This document shows, in pieces, positions 12,564-20,013 of a DNA stretch of 20,472 nt. Below the pieces are notes generated by a model that had not been told where the DNA came from, did no database searches, and saw only the letters and a program-made list of their open reading frames with translations. This DNA comes from a virus: positions 1-20,472 of IMG/VR virus record IMGVR_UViG_3300025669_000235. One strand, written 5' to 3'. Within the stretch, counting starts at the first letter, position 1. Each line of letters starts with the position of its first letter. The position numbers and the translations under genes were made by a program.

Positions 12564-14109
12564 GAGGTGTAAAAGGGTTTTAGCCAGAAGGCATATTGTC
12601 CAGTTCGGGCATCGTATGTATGATTGGTTTGAATCCCCTCGTCATATTAAGTACTTGGCTGATGTATTAGAGAAGGCTGAGAGAAGAGAAAAAGGATATA
12701 CCCGGATAATCCTAACATTGCCCCCGCAACACGGTAAATCAACTACAGCATCAGTACTATACCCCACATGGTGGCTTGGTAAGAATCCAAATGATAAAAT
12801 AATTGAAATATCTTATGGCCAAGACTTAGCATTGATATTTAGTCAAGACGCTCGTGATATAGTAAAGTCAGAAGCATATCAAGCAATATTCCCCGGTGTA
12901 GCATTATCCCCAGATAGTAAAGCCAAGAACAAATGGAACGTAAATAAGCCCCATAGAGGCTCCATGACTGCTGCTGGTATCTTGGGTGGTGTTACCGGAC
13001 GTGGTGCTGATCTAATGTTAATAGATGATCCTATAAAGAACAGAGAACAGGCAGAGAGTAAGACTTACAGAGACAAGTGTATAAAGGAGTATAAGGCTAC
13101 ATTATCAACAAGGCTACATAAGGATAGTGTGGTTATATGTATCATGACTCGTTGGCATGAAGAGGACTTAGCTGGCTGGTTACTAAACGAGAGTAATGAA
13201 GACTTTATTGAGATACGGTTACCAGCGTTGGCTGAAGAAGGTGATGTGTTAGGTAGAAGGCGGATGGCTCCCTTATGGCCATCTCATTTCCCCCAACCTA
13301 TGCTATTAAAGAAACGTAGGATGATGGGTAGTTACGATTGGTACAGTATGTATCAGGGTAGACCAAGACCACCAGAAGGTAATATACTCAAGAGGAAGTA
13401 TTTTCAGATAATACCAGAACACGAGGTTGCCCCGGATTTGGAATGGGTGCGGTTCTGGGACTTAGCAGTTACCACTAAGAAGGAAAGTGATTATACAGCA
13501 TCTCTACAAGGGGCATTCGATAAGAGAGGTAATTTATATTTCAGAAAGATGATATGGGGTAGATGGGAGTGGGGGGATGTACGTGATTTAATAGCAACAC
13601 ACTCGGAGGCAGAAGGTCAATCAGTATTGGTAGGGGTAGAATCTAATGCTCAGCAGATCGGAGTATGCCAGGAGTTATGGCGTGATCCAGACTTAGCATC
13701 TATTGGTATACTACCTATTAATCAGCATGACGATAAAAGGGTGAGGGCTTTACCATTAGCCACTCGTGGAGAGATAGGCAAATTATACTTAGTGAAAGGA
13801 GAAGGGGAGGGAGATTGGATTGACGACTTTATTGATGAGGCAGTAGACTTTCCGAATGGTGCTCACGATGATAGGGTGGACGCTGCTTCGGGTTGCCTCG
13901 GTATGCTTAGCGGTTATTATGGATTTGAATTAGCAGGTACTGTATTAACTGAACCAGCAAACAAAGGGGAAAGTGATGGAACAGAAAACAATGAGCCAAG
14001 ACTTAGTGAAGAAGCAGAAAGAAGAGAAAGAAAAAGAGAACAACGAAGGAAACAAAAAGAGCGCGAAAGAGAAGCTGGAAACGCCGCAGTGTTCCTTGGA
14101 GATGGATGA
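12496..14109 (+). CDS. terL: terminase large subunit (packaging ATPase/nuclease)
   Basis: This 537-aa motor protein pumps DNA into the procapsid and cuts the concatemer. The ATPase domain shows Walker A LPPQHGKST (residues 75-83), Walker B LMLIDDP (173-179) and a coupling-like CIMTRWHEEDLAGW. The RNase H-fold nuclease shows RFWDLAVT (Asp322), GVESNA (Glu382) and AHDDRVDA (Asp458/459, Asp462). The start at ATG 12496 is supported by GGAG 7 nt upstream, although it overlaps the small subunit by 68 nt. The last ~40 residues (EEAERRERKREQRRKQKERE) are an unusually charged tail that overlaps the next gene in another frame. The family assignment is secure; the headful versus cos mode cannot be read from it. 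Confidence 0.95.
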   Translation: MTLNLQTLSLNAKKILKSRIIAERCKRVLARRHIVQFGHRMYDWFESPRHIKYLADVLEKAERREKGYTRIILTLPPQHGKSTTASVLYPTWWLGKNPNDKIIEISYGQDLALIFSQDARDIVKSEAYQAIFPGVALSPDSKAKNKWNVNKPHRGSMTAAGILGGVTGRGADLMLIDDPIKNREQAESKTYRDKCIKEYKATLSTRLHKDSVVICIMTRWHEEDLAGWLLNESNEDFIEIRLPALAEEGDVLGRRRMAPLWPSHFPQPMLLKKRRMMGSYDWYSMYQGRPRPPEGNILKRKYFQIIPEHEVAPDLEWVRFWDLAVTTKKESDYTASLQGAFDKRGNLYFRKMIWGRWEWGDVRDLIATHSEAEGQSVLVGVESNAQQIGVCQELWRDPDLASIGILPINQHDDKRVRALPLATRGEIGKLYLVKGEGEGDWIDDFIDEAVDFPNGAHDDRVDAASGCLGMLSGYYGFELAGTVLTEPANKGESDGTENNEPRLSEEAERRERKREQRRKQKEREREAGNAAVFLGDG

Positions 14110-14626
14110 TATAATGATTGGTAAGAAAGAAGCAGCTGTGGAAGTGCCTATTACGAAGGAACAAATGCTTGTGGCGACAAATATAGCGAAGGAGGAATCA
14201 GAGTTATGGGACAAGATGGAGAAGCTCAAAAAAGAAGGCGGCCAAGCAATCATTAAGGTCACTGTTGAATTCCTTACGCATATATTTTGGCCGGGTTATA
14301 AGTGTTTGGGACTTGAAGGCCTTCCGGATGATCTAATGATTAGTGGAGTGAACTATGACCCCTACTCCAACAGCTTCATATTAAACGTCAGGAGCATGTC
14401 CTTTGCCCAGAAGGATAAGGGAGAGGAGTTGGACGTATACGAGGGGGATGCTAACAGGGTTACTATAACAAAGGATGATTTCAACTTCATTCTTAACATG
14501 AAGGCTGAGCACCCCGGTAAGTCAATCATGGAAGTGGTTGAATTGAGCGTGACCAAAGCTATTGAGGAAATGACTATGGGTCAAGATGCTCTTGATGAGG
14601 GGGTTAATCATGACACGGGAAATTAA
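13976..14626 (+). CDS. unknown phage protein with a Lys/Glu-rich N-terminus, 216 aa
   Basis: ATG 13976 has AAAGGGGAAAG upstream and opens a 216-aa frame that overlaps the terminase end by 134 nt. The first ~45 residues are low-complexity Lys/Glu/Asn (KKQKEEKEKENNEGNKKS) and are encoded opposite the terminase's charged tail. After them comes an ordered-looking region: helix LVATNIAKEESELWDKMEKL, then DLMISGVNYDPYSNSFILNV (strands) and VTITKDDFNFILNM. An alternative start near ATG 14102 (MDDIMIGKK, GGAG close upstream) would avoid most of the overlap. No family is recognised. Position between terminase and portal suggests a virion or packaging accessory. Confidence 0.7.
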   Translation: MEQKTMSQDLVKKQKEEKEKENNEGNKKSAKEKLETPQCSLEMDDIMIGKKEAAVEVPITKEQMLVATNIAKEESELWDKMEKLKKEGGQAIIKVTVEFLTHIFWPGYKCLGLEGLPDDLMISGVNYDPYSNSFILNVRSMSFAQKDKGEELDVYEGDANRVTITKDDFNFILNMKAEHPGKSIMEVVELSVTKAIEEMTMGQDALDEGVNHDTGN

Positions 14627-15227
14627 GCCAGATGATGAGCCCCTGTTAATGAGGGCACTGGATGAGAATAAGAATGAAGAGATATTCCGAATAACCATGA
14701 AGGGTCAAGTGGTAGTGAATCCAGCCTTTACTCCGGATGAAGCAACTAAGGCCTTCTGGGACTTAATGAAGAAGCATCAGATTGATTATGGTTTATGTCC
14801 TGTATGTGCTACTTGTGGATGGTGGGAGGCAAAAGAACAATACGGAATAAAGGGAGGGCTTTGTCATAGCAAGAAGATGATGCAAGGCTATTACTTACTC
14901 AAACTTAATTTCTTACGGGACTGCATAACATTCGCAATAGAGAATCAAACAGCCAGCCTTTATTATACGGGTGATTTATATGGTTGCGTTCATCATAAGC
15001 TCGGTACAAGGTTATGGATGGATTCGGATGCTGATTCAGGAGGGGAGAAACTAACCAAGAAGGAAGAAAAGAAGATTGTGAAAGAGTACCAAGGAAAGAC
15101 AAAGAAAGATCATCCTTGGAAAGCATATAAAGAAGAGATGAATTCAAAGGGGAAAGAGGAACACCCGGAACCGGAAGATAGAGAAGATACGGTAATCATT
15201 TCAAATAAAGGATTAAGTAATGGGTGA
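14610..15227 (+). CDS. unknown 205-aa protein with a Cys-rich (possible zinc) site
   Basis: ATG 14610 has GAGGGGG upstream (5 nt spacer), so it is preferred to ATG 14586. The gene overlaps the previous one by 17 nt. The 205-aa protein has CPVCATCGWW (Cys63, Cys66, Cys69), then GLCHSKK (Cys85), a plausible zinc site, and later YTGDLYGCVHHK. The last third is charged and probably flexible (KKEEKKIVKEYQGKTKKD, then acidic EEHPEPEDREDT). The region between terminase and portal often holds accessory genes. I recognise no family. Confidence 0.7.
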   Translation: MTREIKPDDEPLLMRALDENKNEEIFRITMKGQVVVNPAFTPDEATKAFWDLMKKHQIDYGLCPVCATCGWWEAKEQYGIKGGLCHSKKMMQGYYLLKLNFLRDCITFAIENQTASLYYTGDLYGCVHHKLGTRLWMDSDADSGGEKLTKKEEKKIVKEYQGKTKKDHPWKAYKEEMNSKGKEEHPEPEDREDTVIISNKGLSNG

Positions 15228-15474
15228 TATAGTATTACATACGATAGTGGCATTGTGTATATTCGGTTATTTCGGATGGGCTGCTTTCTCAGTCTACTTC
15301 GTGATGATCGGTAAGAAGGTGGAGGATGGGGCAACCATAGTAGGAAAGCTGATCTGGTATCACGGATTGGCTATGGTCTTTCTGATGGTAGGTGTTGCCG
15401 CTCTTACCATGTCCCTCCTCTTATCTAAGTACATATGGGCGGTCATGGGTACCAAAATTCTAATAGGGCAATGA
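15220..15474 (+). CDS. small two-span membrane protein, 84 aa
   Basis: This 84-aa protein starts at ATG 15220 with AAAGGA upstream, overlapping the previous stop by 8 nt. Two hydrophobic segments (about residues 4-28 and 45-72) flank a short polar loop, GKKVEDGATIVGK, so it is an inner-membrane protein with both ends on the same side. Its place just before the portal gene is unusual for a lysis protein. It could be an accessory gene. Nothing more specific can be said. Confidence 0.65.
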   Translation: MGDIVLHTIVALCIFGYFGWAAFSVYFVMIGKKVEDGATIVGKLIWYHGLAMVFLMVGVAALTMSLLLSKYIWAVMGTKILIGQ

Positions 15475-15493
15475 TACATTAACGGAGGCAACA

Positions 15494-16843
15494 ATGATTG
15501 ACTTGATTAAGAGGATAGGGGATGCTCAGGGAATCAGTGTCCCATCTTCCCCGGCTCCTAATTACTTTGGGGGAAGTGGTAGCACTGATCTAAAAAAGAG
15601 TGCTACATGGGACGTATGGAGCGGTATGGTTAATCAACTAAGTAAAGCTGATCAACCTGATAACCTAAAAGCCTTTGTTGAGACATATGCCGTATTGCCG
15701 TGGATGTATATAGGTGTATGGATCATTTCCTCCTCTATTGCTGCCAGGCCTCTTCAGATCTTCGAGGGCTTTGGGGATGATGCTGAACTCGTGGACAATG
15801 GGGATGATTATGATCTATTGAATGAGCCTAATGAAAATGAGGACGGCAATCAGATGATCGAGTCCATCGCTGCTTATCTTGAATTATCCGGTAATGCATT
15901 CTTGGAAGAGGTTGCTATCATTAATGGCCTTCCAGTTAAGCTTTATGGATTGGAACCTTATTATATGAATATTGTTCCTGACCCCAAGATTAAAATAAAA
16001 GGATACTATTGGGAGAATCAAGGAACTAAGATTGAATACGAACCGGAGAACATAACTCATTTTACATATAACAACCCTCTCAATCAGTTCTGGGGTATGG
16101 GTGTAGTTAAGCCCCTACAGACTACATTGATCACGGAGCTTTACCGAGAGATGTACAATAAAGGCTATTTTCAGAATGAGGCGAGGCCTGATGTAGTGCT
16201 CAAGCAAACTCCTGATCCAGCGAAGGGTGTCATGCCCCTCATTCCTGCTGCTCGTGAAGAACTGGCTCTCAAATGGACCAATGCTTTTGGAGGCTCCCGG
16301 AATGCTCGGAAGCCAGTGGTGTTGCCCCCAAACTTTGATATAGAGTTATTGACCGAAGCAATCCAAGACATGGCCTTCCGAGAGATGGAAAAGAGTTTAC
16401 GTGAAAGGGTATTGGGATGCTTAGGAGTGCCCCCGGCCTTAGTAGGTTTATTTGAGTTTGCTAACTATGCTAATAGCCGTGAACAGATAAAGATATTTCA
16501 TACAGTAACATTACCTCCCAAAGAAGATCGAATAGCCAAGACAATCACTCGGAGGATTCTCAGACCGTATAAAGCTGATCATTGGTGTAAGTTTGATACG
16601 TCTGATATCCCGGCTTTACGTGAAGATGGGAAAGATCAGACAGAGAGACTGTCTCAAGAATACGATAGGGGAATTATAACACTTGGTGAATTTAGAGAGC
16701 AGAGAGGATACGGGAGGACAGACGATGATGTTGTTAATGATACCCGTGTAATGATTCAGAGTCTTGTACCATTTGATGAAGCAGGTGCTTTACCCGAAGA
16801 GGGTGGAGGATTTGAGGAGCCTGAGGAGGATGTCGTTGAGTGA
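15494..16843 (+). CDS. portal protein (HK97-type)
   Basis: This 449-aa protein is the dodecameric ring at the capsid vertex through which DNA enters and leaves. The HK97-type signature pattern is visible: WMYIGVWIISSSIAARPLQI (about residues 73-92), LLNEPNENEDG, then YLELSGNAFLEEV, GLPVKLYGLEPYYMNIVPD, EPENITHFTYNNPLNQFWGMGVV, and FQNEARPDVVLKQTPD. The length is typical. ATG 15494 has ACGGAGG upstream. The acidic C-terminal tail (LPEEGGGFEEPEEDVVE) overlaps the next gene's start. Synteny with the terminase and MuF genes agrees. Confidence 0.9.
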   Translation: MIDLIKRIGDAQGISVPSSPAPNYFGGSGSTDLKKSATWDVWSGMVNQLSKADQPDNLKAFVETYAVLPWMYIGVWIISSSIAARPLQIFEGFGDDAELVDNGDDYDLLNEPNENEDGNQMIESIAAYLELSGNAFLEEVAIINGLPVKLYGLEPYYMNIVPDPKIKIKGYYWENQGTKIEYEPENITHFTYNNPLNQFWGMGVVKPLQTTLITELYREMYNKGYFQNEARPDVVLKQTPDPAKGVMPLIPAAREELALKWTNAFGGSRNARKPVVLPPNFDIELLTEAIQDMAFREMEKSLRERVLGCLGVPPALVGLFEFANYANSREQIKIFHTVTLPPKEDRIAKTITRRILRPYKADHWCKFDTSDIPALREDGKDQTERLSQEYDRGIITLGEFREQRGYGRTDDDVVNDTRVMIQSLVPFDEAGALPEEGGGFEEPEEDVVE

Positions 16844-17396
16844 GTGCCTTAAATGCGGACTATGTTGTAAGGATATATTTATTGGTGACGGGTTATTCGA
16901 TAGTGATAATCCGGTAGATAAGGATTGCGCTTTATTTATAACGAAGCATTGGGAAGTAATTAAGACTTATCCAGATGGGAGCTATTACAAATGTACGTTA
17001 TTAAACGAGGAGACAAATCAATGTACAGACTATGACCATAGGCCTTATACCTGTAGTGGCTTTCCTCTATATGGTAGGGATAAAGTCAGTGAGGCCGAAT
17101 TGAAGAAGTATCCATTATGTGGTTTAATGAAACGAGGGGAGAAAGAAATGGGCAATACAGTAAAGATCAGGCAAGGTTATATGGATGGCGAGGACTTTCT
17201 GGAGATCAATGGAGTAAAAGTCCTGACTCAAGGATATACAATTCAGGTGGAGCCGGGTGATGTTCCAATGTTAACAATGACGATACCCATCGAAATAAAT
17301 GCCGAGCTTTTAACCGCCATTGACGCCAATATCATTTCGTTAACACCCAAAGGGGAAGAAACAAAGAAAGAGTTTGAGGAGGTGGACGACACTTGA
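16830..17396 (+). CDS. YkgJ-like CxxCxxCC protein fused to a small phage domain
   Basis: This 188-aa frame begins at ATG 16830 (or TTG 16836, which has GAGGAGG at a better spacing) and overlaps the portal end. The first ~100 residues match the YkgJ-type putative zinc/iron-chelating family: CLKCGLCC (Cys6, 9, 12, 13), then YKCTLLNEETNQC (Cys55, Cys65) and DHRPYTCSGFPLY (Cys75). The remaining ~80 residues, from Met107, look like another domain of strands: FLEINGVKVLTQGYTIQVEP and LTMTIPIEIN. ATG 17148 at that junction has its own ribosome site (GAGGGGAG, 6 nt spacer), so a short second product from the same frame is likely. The metal-binding role in the head cluster is unknown. Confidence 0.7.
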   Translation: MSLSECLKCGLCCKDIFIGDGLFDSDNPVDKDCALFITKHWEVIKTYPDGSYYKCTLLNEETNQCTDYDHRPYTCSGFPLYGRDKVSEAELKKYPLCGLMKRGEKEMGNTVKIRQGYMDGEDFLEINGVKVLTQGYTIQVEPGDVPMLTMTIPIEINAELLTAIDANIISLTPKGEETKKEFEEVDDT

Positions 17397-17635
17397 AAGA
17401 ATTTATAATCAATTGGGCAATACGTATCGTGGTAGGGAAAGTGCTTCCAAAGCTTATCAGTGGAAGCATATCTGATCTTGCTATTGATCGTGCTGCGGAG
17501 AAGTATGCGGGCATTGTTACTGATACCGGGCAGAAAATAGCCGGAGTTCATTGGAATGATTTAGAGGACTCCATTCAAGAAAAGATAAACCGATTCACGA
17601 AGGCATTTAATAAGAAACTGAACTATGATGATTAA
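17393..17635 (+). CDS. unknown 80-aa protein, TTG start
   Basis: TTG 17393 overlaps the previous stop (TTGA), with GAGGAGG 10 nt upstream, opening an 80-aa frame. The N-terminal half is hydrophobic-amphipathic (FIINWAIRIVVGKVLPKLISG); the rest is helical and charged (LAIDRAAEKYAGI, DLEDSIQEKINRFTKAFNKK). It may associate with membrane or other virion proteins. It is the last gene before the hairpin at 17675, so it may end a sub-operon. No family is recognised. Confidence 0.62.
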   Translation: MKEFIINWAIRIVVGKVLPKLISGSISDLAIDRAAEKYAGIVTDTGQKIAGVHWNDLEDSIQEKINRFTKAFNKKLNYDD

Positions 17636-17674
17636 TGCAATGATTAACCCGTTTTTCCCCTTTGGTTAGACGGT

Positions 17675-17715
17675 GAGGAGGGCTGGGGGCTGTATCTTTG
17701 CTCCCCTCTCTCCTT
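17675..17715 (+). terminator. strong GC-rich stem-loop, terminator/attenuator-like
   Basis: GGAGGGCTGGGGGC (17677-17690) pairs with GCTCCCCTCTCTCC (17700-17713) at 12 of 14 positions, with a 2x2 mismatch and a 9-nt loop. An A-T and a G-U extend it outward. Only TTT follows, so termination would be partial. It sits in the 119-nt gap before the MuF gene and may tune its expression. Confidence 0.5.
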
Positions 17716-17754
17716 TAAATTGATTAGAACGTGGCGAGAACAAGAGGAGTAACA

Positions 17755-19143
17755 ATGGCGAAGGCAACTCAGAGAGACTATAATATATATGCGAGGCAAA
17801 AAAGCTCCTCGGATAAGATAATGTATCATGCTTGGTTGAAAGCTATAACTAAGGTGAATGCAGCCTTTGTTGCCAAAGCCAAAGCCGGGAAAGGTAAAGC
17901 TGCCCCTCTCTCTGAGAAACAAATAGCAAAGATTATAATACCAACGGTCAGACCTGCTTATGGGAAGGTTGCTGGTAACGGATTCGAGGCCGGGATTGAT
18001 AACGTTCAAACAAGATACGGAAGACCATTGCCGTCCGTTGACGTAGGGTTGGGAAAGGGGTTGTTGTTCACCTCGGCTCAGGTGGTCATGGACTTAAGCA
18101 AGGCTTCACAAAGCACGCTTGAAAATCTCGGCCTCGGTTCCGTTCAACAAGAGCTATCACAATCAGGTATGAGTAAGGTAACGGACGTTGCCGCTACACA
18201 GCGAAGTAAAATGCAGCGAGTGATGGAGAAGTCTATTGATGCTAATGAAAGCTCAGATGAATTAGCAGAGCGGTTAAAGAAGTATACAGACGGTAATCAA
18301 GCCAGAGCAAGGGCAATAGCGCAGACAGAAACAACGAAAGTATTCAATGCTGGGACGTTAGCTGGGTATGAGAAATCGAGAGTCACTGAAGGGAAAGAGT
18401 GGGTGACTAATATCACTGGTAATCCTCGACACCCTCCGGAAAGTAAGTTCAATCATTTGGGTGCTCATGGCGAGGTTGTTCCTGTGGACAAGCCTTTTAT
18501 GAGGACGGGGGAAAGCTTGATGCATCCCGGTGATCCATCTGGTTCTGCGGGTAATGTTATTTATTGTTATTGTGGTATGATGCCTAAGATCGGAAGGCCC
18601 AAACCAAGAACAGCTACACCAGAAAATTTAAGTACACCTAAAGATATTCTTGAGACTCGTATGGGACAGGCTTTTGATAAGATAGATCCAAAAGCAATTA
18701 CATCGGTCAGTCAAGTAAAAAATGAAATCAAAGTGAAAGTGACTTCCGGTAAAAAGGAATTGCTTCATTCAACTATAAGGTTAAACAATCCTGAGAAAAG
18801 TATTTTTGTAAGCACAGTAGAGGTTGCTGATGAATTGCAATCGAAGGGAATTGGAACCAAATTTATTAGTACTGTAAATGAGATGGGTGTTAAGAAAAAA
18901 TATGCTACAATTGATTTGATAGCTGAAAATGATGGCATTTGGTTTTGGGGTAAAAAGGGATTCACTATTACAGAGAACAGAAAACTAATATTGGGAGATT
19001 TAAAAAAGATAGGAAATGATGTTGGAGTGAAATTTGTTGATGAAAGAGACATTCATAAATTATGGAAATATAGAGATGATTATCCAGATTTATTTCCGGG
19101 TCAATTAGTCATGGTCAAGCCTTTGAAGTATAGCAAAAAATAG
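17755..19143 (+). CDS. MuF-type head morphogenesis protein with GNAT-like C-terminal domain
   Basis: This 462-aa protein has two parts. Residues 1-~285 are a phage minor head/MuF (SPP1 gp7-like) protein: QARARAIAQTETTKVFNAG (182-200), HPPESKFNHLGAHGEVVPVD (226-245) and the closing MHPGDPSGSAGNVIYCYC (256-273). Residues ~300-462 are unlike MuF and resemble a GNAT acyltransferase: TVEVADELQSKGIGTKFIS (354-372) has the (Q/R)xxGxG/A acyl-CoA loop, and ENDGIWFWGKKGFTI (391-405) matches the GNAT 'hGhYxKxGF' end. MuF proteins are carried in virions, and some carry toxin or effector domains at this end. The start is ATG 17755 (AGAGGAG 6 nt upstream), not GTG 17731. The C-terminal part is on AT-richer DNA (33-37% in sampled lines versus 45-52%). 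The GNAT call is from motifs, not a search. Confidence 0.82.
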   Translation: MAKATQRDYNIYARQKSSSDKIMYHAWLKAITKVNAAFVAKAKAGKGKAAPLSEKQIAKIIIPTVRPAYGKVAGNGFEAGIDNVQTRYGRPLPSVDVGLGKGLLFTSAQVVMDLSKASQSTLENLGLGSVQQELSQSGMSKVTDVAATQRSKMQRVMEKSIDANESSDELAERLKKYTDGNQARARAIAQTETTKVFNAGTLAGYEKSRVTEGKEWVTNITGNPRHPPESKFNHLGAHGEVVPVDKPFMRTGESLMHPGDPSGSAGNVIYCYCGMMPKIGRPKPRTATPENLSTPKDILETRMGQAFDKIDPKAITSVSQVKNEIKVKVTSGKKELLHSTIRLNNPEKSIFVSTVEVADELQSKGIGTKFISTVNEMGVKKKYATIDLIAENDGIWFWGKKGFTITENRKLILGDLKKIGNDVGVKFVDERDIHKLWKYRDDYPDLFPGQLVMVKPLKYSKK

Positions 19144-19344
19144 TTGAGAGAACTAAAATATAAATTTATGGTTTAAGCAACCATAGACGTACCATAGAGC
19201 AAGTATCATATTTAAGGGTATACTTATATGGTTGGAGTACCAATCTGGAGTGGGACTTGAACCCCAACGAGTTACGAGTGATAGTAATGGCACTATATAT
19301 GGTATAGCATATGTACTATTAAAATGGTAACGGAGGGAGCGAAA
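19144..19344 (+). other. 201-nt non-coding AT-rich intergenic region with hairpins
   Basis: No gene is supported on either strand. TATGGTT (19167-19173) and AACCATA (19179-19185) form a 7-bp hairpin. GGTTGG (19230-19235) and CCAATC (19240-19245) form another, and TGGG (19251-19254) can pair with CCCA (19263-19266). An extended -10-like TGGTATAGC (19300-19308) could be a promoter for the protease gene. No T-run terminator is seen. Confidence 0.45.
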
Positions 19345-20013
19345 ATGGTAAGGAGGAAGAAAAGATTTAACTTGAAATTATCCAAGCTGGACGGGGTGGA
19401 ATTACCCGGACTGAAGAAGGTTAAAAACTTCTCTTGTGAATGTCTTGATTGTGGTAAAGTAGTTAAAAGTGAAGAGCATTGTATTGATTTAAAATGCTCG
19501 GCTTGCGGTGGTAAAATGAGGAGAGTATCGAGGCCGGGAATAGGAAAAAAAGTTTCAGAAAAGGGAGGTGGCAATGAGTCAAATTTACTTTTACAAGTAA
19601 GGGATTTTAGTTCTTATCTATTGCCGGAGCCGATTACCATTGATGAAGTCTCTTTTGAAAAAGGCCAAGAGCTAAGAATGGTGACTGGTGTAGTTCTGGA
19701 ACCGGATGTTGTGGATGGTCAGGGTGATATTTATAATGCAGAAGAAATCCGCAAAACAGCTCATTCGTTCATGGCTGACTATACTGGACAAGGCAATGGT
19801 TTCATGCATAAATCCTTTGGTGACCCCGGAATACCGATTGTTGAAAGTTACATTGCTCCGGTTAACTTTCGTGTCGGTAAGGAATTGGTGTTGAAGGGTA
19901 GTTGGTTGATGACCTCCTTAGTATTAGATGATAAGAAGTGGGAGGCTGTCAAGTCGGGTAAGTTAACAGGATACTCAATCCGAGGGAGGAGCAAAACCAA
20001 GTATGAAGAATAA
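19345..20013 (+). CDS. XkdF-like prohead protease with N-terminal zinc ribbon
   Basis: This 222-aa protein resembles the PBSX XkdF family of putative phage serine proteases that mature the capsid. The core is VTGVVLEPDVVDGQGDIYNAE, FMHKSFGD (His155, a likely catalytic base), SWLMTSLVLDDKKWEAVKSG, and GYSIRGRSK (Ser211, in the place of the prohead-protease nucleophile). Before it lies a Cys-rich segment, CECLDC (31-36), Cys46 and CSAC (51-54), that looks like a zinc ribbon, an addition I do not expect in this family. ATG 19345 has GGAGGGAG upstream (5 nt spacer), so the frame from ATG 19324 is too long. It overlaps the next gene by 11 nt. Confidence 0.75.
   Translation: MVRRKKRFNLKLSKLDGVELPGLKKVKNFSCECLDCGKVVKSEEHCIDLKCSACGGKMRRVSRPGIGKKVSEKGGGNESNLLLQVRDFSSYLLPEPITIDEVSFEKGQELRMVTGVVLEPDVVDGQGDIYNAEEIRKTAHSFMADYTGQGNGFMHKSFGDPGIPIVESYIAPVNFRVGKELVLKGSWLMTSLVLDDKKWEAVKSGKLTGYSIRGRSKTKYEE

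Noticed and set aside
13945-14262. Ser/Phe-rich - strand ORF opposite the terminase tail.
   Set aside because: It is the complement of A/G-rich charged-tail coding DNA and has no ribosome site or neighbours on that strand.
19230-19300. On the - strand GGGGTTCAAGTCCC looks like a tRNA T-arm, hinting at a tRNA gene or an attP core derived from a tRNA end.
   Set aside because: The T-stem is only 3-4 bp, no matching acceptor 5' strand, D-arm or anticodon arm lies upstream on that strand, and no integrase is nearby.
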